NCBI RefSeq assembly: GCF_030035675.1
Contig: NC_084483.1
Span: 147,843,425 to 147,907,424 of the forward strand
Length of the DNA: 64,000 nucleotides
Direction: 5' to 3'
From: Rhineura floridana
Lineage: Eukaryota; Chordata; Lepidosauria; Squamata; Rhineuridae
Below, piece by piece: positions 34,179 to 44,924 of the stretch. Both the position numbers and the translations under genes were made by a program. The notes below the pieces were generated by a model. That model did no database searches. It saw only the letters and a program-made list of their open reading frames with translations, and had not been told where the DNA came from. Positions within the stretch are counted from its first letter, which is position 1. Each line of letters begins with the position of its first letter.

Positions 34179-34801
34179 GGCCCATCCATACCATCCACAT
34201 TTTCCATATTCGGTTGGTGGCCTTGAGATCCATACATGTCCTGTTTGTGGTCAGATTATTGTGAAAACACGATTATCAGGCATCTATACGTGTGGGCTTT
34301 TTTTTTTAATCTAAATTGCTTTAGCGTTGGCCACTCCCCTAGGTCCACCCCTTTTTGGTGATTGGTCCACAACAGTCATTTGCTTTTCACAATCATTTTC
34401 AGAAGAGTGCAGAAATGTATATCTTTTTTAAAATTCCCACGCATGTGAAGGTTTGTGGCGGTGCTATTGGGTGGGAAGGAGAAAGGGGGCTTGGCATATG
34501 ACAGAGGAATGCCCATGGAGTGCTTATTGTAGGAAAGTGTGCAGCATTGCATCTGAGCGCACTTACGTTAATGGGATTGATTATCAGTTTAGGAAAACAT
34601 ATTGGTATTTTGGTGGGTTAATGCAGATTTGTGAATGCGAATATCCGTACTAGCTTGCCACTCCCCTAAGCCCACCCCTTTTAGCATTGGTCACTCCCCT
34701 AAGTCCACCCCTTACTAGCTTGCAATGTCATATGGACAATGGTGAATTAATGAGGACACAAAGCTATAACATTGCAGATTATGTAGTCGTATGGACGGGC
34801 C
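34179..34801. mobile_element. 623-bp terminal-inverted-repeat element
   Basis: Termini are GGCCCATCCATACCATCCAC and, in reverse complement, GGCCCGTCCATACGACTACA. A 5-bp CTGGG lies on both sides (34174-34178 and 34802-34806). Internally a unit of about 30 bp, of the type CCACTCCCCTAAGTCCACCC, occurs three times (about 34330, 34660 and 34690). No protein-coding frame of note. The superfamily is not settled by end sequence or duplication length. Confidence 0.75.
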
Positions 34802-34806
34802 CTGGG

Positions 34807-35389
34807 AATCAATAGCAATTATGTCAGCTGGAGATCCAATCCCAAAATTGCATGATAATTGATCAATGTCATAGGACAAGGTGTGTTTTCTAGAATACGA
34901 AATCTGAGTAAAAGTTCAAAAGTTCAAAAGCCTAATTTTTAGGCTGATTCTCAATTACCATCAAAAATGCGACAATAAATACTAACTGTCTAAAAGTGTA
35001 GGGGGATGGGGGGATTAAGTTCTTGTTTATGGCTTAAAGCCACAGAAAGAAAATGACAACTTCTTTCAAAACATTAATAAACTAGTTCTATAGCCTGGCT
35101 TAATATTCAACAGCATAAATTATTAATGTAGTTATAATTTTGAAAAAAGATCCTGCTGTTTGCATGGCAATTCCCATGTCTGCCTTGCCATCCTAATTAT
35201 TAGTTTGCACCAATCTTTGCTGTGATAAATGATCTGAAGGTTTTAAGGGACCAGAGAAAGAACCTGTTTGACTCCATTCCTGCCATTGCTGTTCAAGTAT
35301 CCCAGCACAGTACAATTCTACACATACTTACCTGGATGTAAGATCCACTTACTTCAATGGGGCTTACTTCTGAGTAATAGGCATTTTCT
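34807..35389. other. Unassigned DNA
   Basis: No gene or nameable repeat seen. Confidence 0.4.
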
Positions 35390-35585
35390 GCTGTTGCCCC
35401 TGTACTGTGGAACAGCCTTCCCTCCTTCCCTCTACTATATGTGAAGCAGCAACCATCAGTGTGGAGACTTATCTTTTTGCCCAGTCTTTCCCTAACCTAA
35501 AAGATTAGACCATGATTTATGTGTTTGAATCCTCTGAATTTCTGGTTTGTTTGCTTTTATATGCTTTGCTGATGTGTTTTTTAAA
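35390..35585 (+). mobile_element. L2-like LINE 3' end, decayed
   Basis: CTGTGGAACAGCCTTCCC (the LWNSLP coding end) is followed by ACTTATCTTTTTGCCCAGTC and a T-rich 3' UTR. Old and short. Confidence 0.5.
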
Positions 35586-35589
35586 TGGC

Positions 35590-35792
35590 TACTAGTCATG
35601 ATGGCTATACACTACCTCCAAGATCATCAGACAGTATGCCTCCGAACACCAGTCACCGGGGACCAACAGCCGGATAGGCTTTGTGCCCTCAGGTTTTGCC
35701 TGTGGGCTTCCCAGAAGCATCTGGTTGGCCATTGTACCAAATGGGATGTTGGCTTAGTCTGAGCCAGCAAGATTCTTCTTATGTTCTTATGA
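35590..35792 (+). mobile_element. CR1-like LINE 3' end
   Basis: ACTAGTCATGATGGCTATAC through TTCCCAGAAGCATCTGGTTG to the tail TTCTTCTTATGTTCTTATGA. The octamer-like TTCTTATG repeat at the end is analogous to the ATTCTATG end of CR1. Confidence 0.7.
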
Positions 35793-37560
35793 TAAGTGTG
35801 TGTGTGTCTCTCTGTGTGTATTTTAAACATATATTTAACCAAAAGAACAAGCATGCACTTTGATTTTAAGTTAATACAGGTAATTTTTTATGGAAGACTT
35901 AAGTATTTGTAAGTGGCCTGGTTCACCTCTAACACTAAACCATGGTGGGATGGAAATCAGGACTTGGGCAGGAATTTACAGCATGAGAACAGGGTTATCT
36001 GCATGCCTTTTCTTACTTAAGTACTTTAGAGACAGAAGAGGATCTGGGCCGATATGGTCCAAGGGATAAGATGAGCATTGTTTCCATTTAGGAGCCCCAA
36101 TCCAAAGTAGCCCTTGCAGTGTGGCTTGATGTCCTACTTCAGTACTAGCATGTGTGTGGTAGCAACTGACTAAGTGATAGCCTGCACAGGCCGCTGCCAT
36201 CCTAATAAGGTTGGAGAGGGGGTCCTTCCAAAATGACTGCTAGTCATTTCTAGAAATAAAGGGAAGGAAACAGATAGAAGTGGCACTGAAAATAAGGAAG
36301 AGGCTTTCCTTTGCTTTTATTTCATGCCAACACATGTACACTTGTACCATCCCACAGTCCCTTGCAGTTTAAAAATAGCTGCTGATCTAGAACCATTTTT
36401 GAAAAGCAGTGTTTTCCCCAGCCTCTTCCTCAGCTACCAGCTGCTGCTTAGGGCCCCATAAAGCCCAAGGCACATCCTAGATGAGAGCCTCCCTAGGTTT
36501 GTGTTCATCCATTTAACTGGCTGCATATGGAACAAGTATGAGCAAAGATCACATCATCCTGGTTCATAGGAAGATGCTCTATCAATAAATCTGAATTTAG
36601 CATAGAACTGGTGAACCCAGTCATAGATCATGTTTCTTCAGATAGCTAAACAGACAATTATGGTGTGTAATTAGCTATACCAAGGGGAAACTATATAAGC
36701 AGTGCAGAGTTATATGAAACTGCTCTTAAGCTCTTCTCTACAGAAGGATGTCAAGCTCTGTGCAGACACGTAAGAAAAATTCATAAAATCAACCCTGGGG
36801 TGTTTTTTTTGCCCAGAGAACCAGAGTCATAGACGTAAATTCTTTGCTCCCCTAGACTAAATACGTACCTTCACTGAAATGTTGGCACTGGGAAGATGTT
36901 CCTAGGGTTGCAACAAGCACAATGCAATACAGTGGCTTTGCTTTCCTTGGGGACCAGAGAGACAACTGATATCTATTTCATTCATTCATTCATTCAATCA
37001 ATTAATCATTCATTCACTAACTCTCTATGCCACCTTTCAAGAATAAAATACTTCTCAAGGTGGTTTGCAAGGCGACATTTTAGCTTTTTACCAATGGAAA
37101 CAGAAGTCCTAGGCAGGGGTCCTCCTCCTCCTCCACGCATCATTAGAACTACATGAGGAGAGAGGGAGGGACATGCTTGCTGAATCCACATTCTCCACTG
37201 CATCTCTGCTGCCTTGCTGTACCATCCTCCACGAGTTGGAGGAAAACCACGTCTGCAGTGGGGAATCCTTCTGTATTTGTGGAGTGTCTCTCCCTGTGCA
37301 ATTTAGAACCCAGATTGTGCAGGGTTCTAAACCACATGGGGAGCCTCCATGAATAATAGAGCAGGCTCTCCATCGCAGACATTTACCTTGTGACTTGTGG
37401 AAGGTGGTGGGACCAGCAACAGGGATGTGAGGTGGCAGAGCTAGTTAAGGCACCCCTGCTCTCCCCCTCACCGTGTGAGCAGAAGAACATCTGAACAGGA
37501 CTAGAATAGGGCTAGAGCTGCCCTTGGATCATGGATCCATTGGACATATACTTTACTATA
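35793..37560. other. Unassigned DNA with an ATTC microsatellite
   Basis: (ATTC)n of about five units at 36979-37000. No exon or nameable repeat elsewhere. Confidence 0.4.
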
Positions 37561-37565
37561 TATTT

Positions 37566-38060
37566 AGAATCATAGAATAAAGGAGTTGGGTGACTCTGAA
37601 GGTCATCTAGTCACCTTGGGCTCCTTTGGGAGGAAGGGCAGGACAGAAATGTAATAATTAAGTAAATAGCCCACCACCACCACTGCCATCTTGCTCATTA
37701 CAGGAATCATGCAACTACAGCATCCCTGGCAAATGGCTGTTAAGCCTCTGCTGAAATACCTCCAGGGAAGGAGAGGCAATCTGTCTCTAACCATTAAGAA
37801 GTTTCTCCTAACATTTGGTCAGATTCTGCTTCCCTGCAATTTCCACCCCATCCATTCCAGTCCTCCTGCCCTCTTGAACAACAGCAAACAAGAGTGCTCC
37901 ATCTTCTGCCTCGTAGCCCTTCTCTTCCCCCAAAGCATATCCAGCTCTTTCTGTCATAGGACTTTGTTTCCAGACCCCTTCACCATCCTGGTCACCCTCC
38001 TTTGGGCACTCTCTAGGGCAGAGGATGGGGAGCCCCATATGGCTCAGAGAGAGGAGGGAG
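37566..38060 (-). mobile_element. CR1-clade LINE 3' part
   Basis: Inverted copy beginning with the CR1 end (AGAATCATAGAATAAAGGAG), then GGTCATCTAGTC, CCTCTGCTGAAATACCTCC and TTAAGAAGTTTCTCCTAAC, and reaching GACCCCTTCACCATCCTGGT. A stretch at about 37612-37690 that ends in AAGTAAATAG interrupts the CR1 sequence and looks like a separate short insertion with an L2-type tail. Confidence 0.75.
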
Positions 38061-38436
38061 GTAAGAGGGAGTCATCCAAAGGAGGCATATGGGAAGGGGG
38101 AGGAATGCATGGAGGCAGACAAGTTTGAAATGGTGGTGCAGTGTTCTGTGTGACTGTATTTTAGTGCTCACTTTTGTGTTCTCTTGCTTTAATAAAGCCC
38201 AGTGGAGGCTGGTCCATTAGAGCAAATAGGGCACTGCTCCACCAGCCCCAGCCAGCCCCCAGCTGCCTGCCATCTTACTTACAACCAGCCCAGGTGGTGG
38301 CCCAGGCTGTCAGCTTCCTCCTCCTTAGTCTCTGTGGTGTCCTTGTAGAACTAAGCAGAAAGGAGATGGGGACAAAACTAGAAGTAGTTGTCTCTGCCTG
38401 TCATTGGCTCTGGCTCCACCTGCTGTTGGTTCCCTG
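38061..38436. other. Unassigned DNA
   Basis: No gene or nameable repeat seen. Confidence 0.35.
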
Positions 38437-38880
38437 CAGGGCCAGATTTACGTACAAGCTAAACAAGCTACAGCTTAGGGCCTCACATTACGAGGGGCCT
38501 GGCATTAGAAAGAAAAAAAAGTGTACAACATTGCCACCGGGAAACCATAAGCATCATATAAATGAAGATAATTTTTGGTAGGTATTGAATATCATTGTTG
38601 CAGCTCGCTTGCCGACAACAGTAAACAATTCTATAGAACGTCGTACACATGTTGCCTTTTGGATTCTTGCAGAAAACAGCCAGCGTGTCGTCGTTGACTG
38701 TGCTAACCCTATAAGTAATGCACATACATGACCGTCAGCTGTTCTCAGGTTTCTCTCTGAATAGGAGCTACACTGTAGACTGTCATGGGAACACCTGACC
38801 CTGAGTTTATGGCTGCAACACACATAGCAAAATTCTCAATGGTGGAAATGTGACATCTCCTTAGGATGATGAACTCCTCC
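38437..38880. mobile_element. Candidate hAT-type remnant
   Basis: Starts with CAGGGCCAGATTTACG and TTAGGGCCTCACATTACGAG, the terminal phrase of hAT-type elements that encode ZMYM1-like transposases. A similar end, CAGGGCTGGATTTAAAC, lies at 39663. No right terminus found. Confidence 0.35.
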
Positions 38881-39880
38881 TCTAGCCCCTCCAGGCGTTC
38901 AGCTTCCCTCCCAACTGGCCAACACCTGTGGAATATTTTTGTTTTTATTCAAGCATTGTTCACGCACCTCCATTCATTATACACATGATACAAACTTGCA
39001 TGTTTCCAATAACTCTTGCCTAAGTAGTCAGGAGAAGAGGAGGCAGGGGGCAGGGACAGAAATGTTAATTTGAACCAGTTCAATGACTGGTCTGCTCTGT
39101 GTTCAGAATGCAAAATCTGTGAGGCTTTATCATTTGAACTTTTGCATAATTACTTTTACCACTCCTTTTTATTTGCATATAAAACCTTTTGGAGGTTGCA
39201 AATGGCTTTATATGCTCTTGCAACCACTGTATGTGGTAGGTTGCTATGCTTTCCATTTTACAAATGGGGAACTGAGGCAGGTCACACAATGGCTGTACCC
39301 GTATTACAGACGTAAATCAGTTTGGTTGCATTTGTTTTCGCTAAGTGCCCTGGGAATTAGACACTGATGACAGTGTTGAGAAAACAGAAGTAGAGAGACA
39401 TATTCCCCTGCCCAGAGCATTACATGTCACAGGGGTCACTGGAGAAAGCAAGACTATTAAACCAGTTTATATGCAAATGAAAAGCAATAGTAAAAGTAGT
39501 TTACAGGCTCAAAGGCCACAGTTCGGTGCAGCACATTTTAAGGACATTGAAACTGAAACATGTCCAGAGGAGGGTGACCTAGATGGTGAAGGGGTGTATG
39601 CATAGGCTGTATCAGTGGTGGTTGGTACCCACTCGGACTGATAGGGTGGATGGCAGGGAACCAGGGCTGGATTTAAACTTGTTGTGGCCCTAAGCTATAA
39701 CATGTGAGGCCCTTCCCTCTTCAACAAATAATAAAAATTTTAAATGCAAAATACGGGCTGTACAATTAAACGGAATTTGATAGTCGTGTAATATAGTTAT
39801 TAAAAATGCATGTTTTGTGTGCACATTCTTTATTTAGGAGTTTGTCAAACATATAACACAATTAAACAATATAATATTTA
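38881..39880. other. Mostly unassigned DNA
   Basis: Holds a possible MIR-like scrap near 39240-39310 and a hAT-like end at about 39663. A/T-rich from 39720 on. Confidence 0.35.
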
Positions 39881-41077
39881 TTTATTTATTTATTTATTTA
39901 TTATGCAATTTGTTAGTCGCCCATCTGGCTGGTAGACCAGCCACTCTGGGCAACGTACAGGTTAAAACAGTATATAAAACAGTTAAAAATTTAAAACAAC
40001 AGTAAAACTAGCCCGTTCCAAAAGCCTGCCTAAAAAACCAGGTCTTCAGTGTCCGGCAGAAGCTCATTATAGACAGGGCATAGCATAGATCAGTTGGGAG
40101 AGAATTCCACAGGGTGGGGGCCACAATTGAGAAGGCCCTCTCTCGAGTCCTCACCAGTCTAGCTGTTTTGACCGGTGGGATCAAGAGAAGGTCTTCTGAG
40201 GCTGATCTTGTTGAGCGGCATCCCTGTCGATGCTGGAGGCGCTCCTTCAGGTAAGCTGGGCCACAACTGTATAGGGTTTTAAAGGTTAAAACCAACACCT
40301 TGAATTGGGCTCGGTACACAACCGGTAACCAATGCAACTCTTTCAACACAGGAGTGATGTGATCTCTACGGCGGCCGCCTGTAATCAGATGCGCCGCTGC
40401 ATTTTGTACCAGCTGTAACTTCCGGACCGTTTTCAAGGGTAACCCCACATAGAGCGCATTACAGTAGTCTAGGCAAGTGGTGATCAGGGCATGTACCACC
40501 GGTGGGAGTAGATGATTGGGAAGGTAGGGGCGTAGTCTCCGTATCAGATGGAGTTGATACAGAGCTGCCCGGCTCACAGACGAAACTTGAGCCTCCATGG
40601 ACAGCTGGGAGTCAAGAACGACCCCCAGGCTACGAACCTGGTCTTTCAGGGGCAATCGTACCCCGTTGAGCACCAGGTCTATATCTCCCAGCCTTCCCTT
40701 GTCTCCCACAAACAGCACCTCAGTTTTGTCAGGATTCAGCTTCAGCTTATTCCTTCCCATCTAGCCACTCACCGACTCCAGACATCTGGACAGGGTTTCC
40801 ACAGCCAACCTTGGTGAAGATTTAAATGAGAGATAGAGCTGCATGTCATCCACATACTGATGACACTGCAGCCCAAATCTCCTGATGATTGCTCCAAGCA
40901 GCTTTATATAGATGTTAAAAAGCACTGGAGAAAGGATAGATCCCTGTGGTACCCCACAAATGAGGGGCCAGGGATCTGAAACCTCCTCCTCCAGTGCTAC
41001 TCTTTGGTACCTCCCAGAGAGGAAGGAACGGAACCACTGCAATACAGTGCCCCCAATACCTAACCTCTGCAGGCGGT
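39881..41077 (-). mobile_element. L2-clade LINE, 5'-truncated by the Gypsy LTR
   Basis: On the minus strand the frame at 40761-41087 shows the WFRSFLSGRYQRVAL and GVPQGSILSPVLFNIYIK motifs and a VDD-type catalytic box (YVDDMQLYL). The frame at 40008-40760 continues from LKLNPDKTEVLFVGD through LDYCNALYVGLPLK to LWNSLPTDLCY and the C-terminal RQAFGTG. One stop (TAG) separates the two. The 3' tail at 39881-40007 contains CCACTCTGGGCAACGTACAG and a (TTTA)n end. It is a different L2 subfamily from the copies at 11030 and 62700. It ends where the LTR at 41078 begins. Confidence 0.88.
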
Positions 41078-41743
41078 TGTGATGCATCCTTCCCTAGCTC
41101 TCCCTGTCAGGTTCCTACCTGCTCGTGGTTACTGCCTGTCTCTAGGCACCACCAGGGACTCCACCAGTCCGGACCGCACTCTCTTATGGTTTACCTATCC
41201 GCTCTAGCACAGATCTCAACAGATCCCCCTGCTAGGCAACCACCAGTAACGTCCCAATACTAGTATTCCCAGAGACTCTGAATACTGGTATTGTTATTCT
41301 CTTCACCGCTGCCACCATTTGTTACAGTTTCCCTTCAGCCTTGGTCATTACCTTACCGTCCCTTCTGGTCTGTGAAACCCCAGCCAAGGATCAGGCCTTT
41401 GGTAAACCAAATTAAGAATTTATTACAGATAACAAAGCTAACAAGATTAACAAGATTTCTTCTTAAGGCACATAAGCATATGGTTTTACTCAATACTAAT
41501 CCGAACTCCACCTCCCTCCTGGCAAACAACTCTCTAAACCCCACCAACCAACCCACTCAGTTCTCTTCTCCCCCCCTGATTCCACTCTCACTCTTCCTTT
41601 TATACATTCAGCCATTTTAAACACTCAGCCAATCATCTCGCATTCTACTGCCCATTCACTCCCCCTCCTCTTTCACTCCACTTACCATGTATCTTCTAAA
41701 ACAACAACACTTACCATATATACATTAATATAGGAACATCACA
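41078..41743 (-). repeat. LTR of the Gmr1-type Gypsy element
   Basis: Begins TGTGATG and ends GGAACATCACA on the + strand. Closely resembles the solo LTR at 25408-26253. An inner purine run at 41744-41758 is the polypurine tract. Confidence 0.88.
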
Positions 41744-41858
41744 TTTCCCCCCCCCCTTAAACAACAGCAGAGTATTATTCCTGTTCCAGGATTTATACGT
41801 CGCGTTAACAAATAAAAGTCTCTATGGGGAAAATGTCTTTCTTTGTTCCTCTGTCTGG

Positions 41859-43208
41859 TCACGTCACTGCAGTCCCAGCCACTTGCCTGGAAAGTCCATT
41901 GGCCAGTACATTGTCCTTGCCTTTTATGAACTGGAAGTCCATTTGATAGTCCTGTAGGGCCCAGGACCACCTCTGCAGCATAGTGTTGTGGTTTTTCATA
42001 GTCTGCAACCATAACAAGGCCCGATGATCCGTAGTCACTGTGAATCTTCGTCCCCACACGTATGGGCGCAACTTGTTCAGTCCCCACACGACCGCTAGGC
42101 ACTCCTTCTGGACCGACGAATAGTTTTTCTCCCTCGGCATCAGCTTGCGACTCAGGTACGCCACTGGATGTCTGGTGCCTTCTCTCTCCTGTAGCAAGAC
42201 GACTCCCAGCGCCAGGTCCGACGCATCTGTAGCCACGATGAATGGTTTCTCATAGTCTGGTGCTATTAATATGGGTCCTTGGCACAAGGCTTGCTTCAGT
42301 AGATCAAAAGCCTTCTGACATTCATCCGTCCATACCACACGCTCAGAACACTTCTTCTTTGTTAATTCATGCAAGGGGGTTGCTATTTCCCCAAAATTTC
42401 TCACAAACTTCCTATAAAATCCAGCCACACCCAGAAATGCCCTTACTTGTTTTTTGGTTAAGGGGATCGGCCACACTTGTGTTGCCTCCACCTTGCTCCA
42501 TAAGGGGGTGATTTTCCCACTCCCCACCTTATGTCCTAAATAGATTACTTCCTTTAGTCCAAACTGGCATTTCTTAGCTTTTATTGTGAGGCCTGCTTTT
42601 CTTAATACTGTTGTCAGGTGTTGGACATGCTCAGGCACCGACTTGCTAAAAATGGCTACGTCATCGATATAGGCCACTGCAAAATCTGACATGCCTCGCA
42701 ACACAGTATTGATTAGCCTCTGAAATGAACTTGGTGAGTTCCTTAGTCCCATGGGTAAGGTCACAAACTCATATAACCCATCTGGTGTACTGAAGGCAGT
42801 TTTGGCTCTGGATTGCTCGTCTAGTTCCATTTGCCAAAATCCTTTACAGAGATCTAGTGTAGAGATAATGGTTGCTGCCCCCAATAACTCTAACATAGCG
42901 TCTACCCTAGGCATAGGATACGCATCTGGGACAGTAATTTTATTGATTAGCCGATAATCAATGCAAAACCTTGTCGTTCCATCTTTTTTCGGAACCAGGA
43001 CAATACTTGAGGCCCAGGGACTGATGGATTCCCTGATCACTCCTAATTCCAGCATATCTTCCACCTCCTTTTTGATCTCATTCAAAACTTTCCCATTCAC
43101 ACGGTACGGAACAGATCTGATTGGGGCATGATCTCCAGTATCAATGGAATGTATAACTATACTGGTTCGGCCAGGTTTGTTGCTAAAGAGATTCCTATAG
43201 GTTTTCAA
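41859..43208 (-). CDS. Gypsy reverse transcriptase-RNase H part (fossil)
   Basis: Recognised by Ty3/Gypsy motifs in order: FCIDYRLINKITVPDAYP, TLPMGLRNSPSSFQRLI, AYIDDVAIFS (YxDD), YLGHKV, FLGVAGFYRKFV, and the RNase H segment VATDASDLALGVVL with the AYLSRKLMPREKNY region. It is part of the Gmr1-type fossil at 41078-44920. Confidence 0.88.
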   Translation of the reverse strand: MKTYRNLFSNKPGRTSIVIHSIDTGDHAPIRSVPYRVNGKVLNEIKKEVEDMLELGVIRESISPWASSIVLVPKKDGTTRFCIDYRLINKITVPDAYPMPRVDAMLELLGAATIISTLDLCKGFWQMELDEQSRAKTAFSTPDGLYEFVTLPMGLRNSPSSFQRLINTVLRGMSDFAVAYIDDVAIFSKSVPEHVQHLTTVLRKAGLTIKAKKCQFGLKEVIYLGHKVGSGKITPLWSKVEATQVWPIPLTKKQVRAFLGVAGFYRKFVRNFGEIATPLHELTKKKCSERVVWTDECQKAFDLLKQALCQGPILIAPDYEKPFIVATDASDLALGVVLLQEREGTRHPVAYLSRKLMPREKNYSSVQKECLAVVWGLNKLRPYVWGRRFTVTTDHRALLWLQTMKNHNTMLQRWSWALQDYQMDFQFIKGKDNVLANGLSRQVAGTAVT

Positions 43209-43223
43209 AACTCTCAGAATCTC

Positions 43224-44303
43224 TTATTTTACTTCCTCCTCTACCTCCTCTGACCATTCCACTTGATCTACCCCTCCTTTGTCTTTGCTTTCCTGTACCA
43301 AATCTGGAAGTTCAGGCCCACTTCCCTCAGGGAATAAGGTAACTTGCAACACCTGTGCATCCCTGGTATGGTAAGGCTTTAACATATTTACATGAACCAC
43401 TTTGCTTTTGTTTAATTGGTCTGTGGTGATTACATATGTCACTGTGTCAAGCCTTTCTCTGATGGTATACGGTCCTTCCCAGTTAGCCTGTAATTTGTCA
43501 TGTTTCCTGGGTATGAACGCCATAACCATATCTCCCACATCATACACACGTTCTCTGGCTGTTCTGTCATACCAGTAACTTTGCTTCTCCTGTGCATGAC
43601 TCAAATTCTCTTTCACTACTTCCATCATTGATGTTAATTTATTGCGGAATTCCAATACAAACTCTACTACAGAAGTTTTGTACTCTCCCAGAGTTCCTTC
43701 CCATGAATTTTTTAGCAGTTCCAAAGGTCCCCTCACTTTTCTAGTAAACATTAGTTCAAAGGGTGAGAAGCCTGTTGACTCCTGAGGGACTTCTCTGTAT
43801 GCAAATAAGAAGCATCCCAAATGTTCATCCCAGTCTTGTGGGTGATCTTGAACATAGCTTCTTATCATGCCCTTCAAAACTCCATTGAATCTCTCAGTTA
43901 GCCCATTAGTGGCAGGATGGTAAGTAGTGGTCTTTAGATGTTTTAGACCACAACATTTCCACATACATTGCATCACTTCTCCCATGAATACACTGCCTTG
44001 ATCTGTCAGCACTTCATGAGGGAAACCCAGCCTCATAAAGATTTTTAATAAAGCCTCTGCCACTACAGGGGCTTCTACAGATCTCAGTGCTTCTGCGTCT
44101 GGGTACCTGGTGGCAAAATCCACCACCACCACTAGATATTTCTTGCCATGCCTTGTGGGTTTGGAAAAAGGGCCCACCAAATCTATTCCCACTCTATGAA
44201 AGGGTTGTCCAATTATAGGAAGGGGCTTTAAGGGTGCCTTGGTCTTTACTCCACTCTTTCCCACCTTTTGGCATATTCCACAAGATAGACAATGTGCAGC
44301 CAA
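43224..44303 (-). CDS. Gypsy integrase part (fossil)
   Basis: Shows the D,D,E layout of LTR-element integrases (GIDLVGPF, VLTDQGSVF, TERFNGVLKGMIRSY) and the C-terminal GPYTIRERLD barrel. It lies upstream of the reverse transcriptase part in the same fossil, which is the unusual order discussed in the findings. Confidence 0.88.
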   Translation of the reverse strand: MAAHCLSCGICQKVGKSGVKTKAPLKPLPIIGQPFHRVGIDLVGPFSKPTRHGKKYLVVVVDFATRYPDAEALRSVEAPVVAEALLKIFMRLGFPHEVLTDQGSVFMGEVMQCMWKCCGLKHLKTTTYHPATNGLTERFNGVLKGMIRSYVQDHPQDWDEHLGCFLFAYREVPQESTGFSPFELMFTRKVRGPLELLKNSWEGTLGEYKTSVVEFVLEFRNKLTSMMEVVKENLSHAQEKQSYWYDRTARERVYDVGDMVMAFIPRKHDKLQANWEGPYTIRERLDTVTYVITTDQLNKSKVVHVNMLKPYHTRDAQVLQVTLFPEGSGPELPDLVQESKDKGGVDQVEWSEEVEEEVK

Positions 44304-44907
44304 TCTCCTCTTGGTCTTTTTTTATTCCCAGATGTCCTGCACATGGGACATCGTGGGCTACCTCTAGCAATCTGGTTCTGTATTTACTAGGTACTATCAA
44401 TTGCTTCACTGGTTCACATTCATCCTTTCTCTCAGCAGGCATCCACAGTCTATATAAAATCCCATTCTCACACACAACTTGATTCCTCAGTTTGTCAGTG
44501 AAAGGAATCTGTTGGGTCAGGGCTTGTTCCTTTATCTGCTTCAAACTTATATCTTTATGCAGCTCTTCCCTGAATTGATCAGCTTCTTGCCCAGAGACCA
44601 CTTGATACAGTTTGTCTCCTTCAGCAGGCCTGCTAGTGGTTGCTATGGTGACCTGAGGCTGGTTAACAGATTCCACCCTGTTTGTTTCAGCCCCCCTTAA
44701 TATGGCTACTTTTTCTCTGCCAAGTTGCTGTCTGGTCACTACATAGATCTTTCCTTGGGCGCCCATTACATCCCTTCCCAGTATTACTGGTTCTTGTTGC
44801 TGGGCATTAATGCCTACTTTATATCGGCCCTCTCGGCCTCTCCAAGTCATTTCCACCAGGGCCACAGGCAAACTTTCTGGTTGACCTCTCACTCCTTGGA
44901 TAGTCAC
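44194..44907 (-). CDS. Gypsy protease-end and integrase zinc-binding part (fossil)
   Basis: EPVILGRDVMG resembles the end of a Gypsy protease, and HDVPCAGHLGIKKD the zinc-binding start of integrase. Part of the same fossil. Confidence 0.7.
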   Translation of the reverse strand: MTIQGVRGQPESLPVALVEMTWRGREGRYKVGINAQQQEPVILGRDVMGAQGKIYVVTRQQLGREKVAILRGAETNRVESVNQPQVTIATTSRPAEGDKLYQVVSGQEADQFREELHKDISLKQIKEQALTQQIPFTDKLRNQVVCENGILYRLWMPAERKDECEPVKQLIVPSKYRTRLLEVAHDVPCAGHLGIKKDQEEIGCTLSILWNMPKGGKEWSKDQGTLKAPSYNWTTLS

Positions 44908-44924
44908 AGTTTCCTGAGGTAATA

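Larger units (their letters stand above)
41078..44920 (-). mobile_element. Gypsy element of Gmr1 type, broken
   Basis: A Ty3/Gypsy-type fossil on the minus strand. In transcription order it shows a protease-end and integrase zinc-binding part (44907-44194), the integrase core and C-terminus (44303-43224), then reverse transcriptase plus RNase H (43208-41859), then a polypurine tract and an LTR (41743-41078). Integrase before reverse transcriptase is the Copia-like order, which in Gypsy elements is known from the Gmr1 group. The element is broken, with a few breaks; gag and a second LTR are not recognised in this window. Age looks moderate. Confidence 0.88.

Noticed and set aside
37691-38128. 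145-residue frame
   Set aside because: Antisense of a CR1 3' part, so not a gene.
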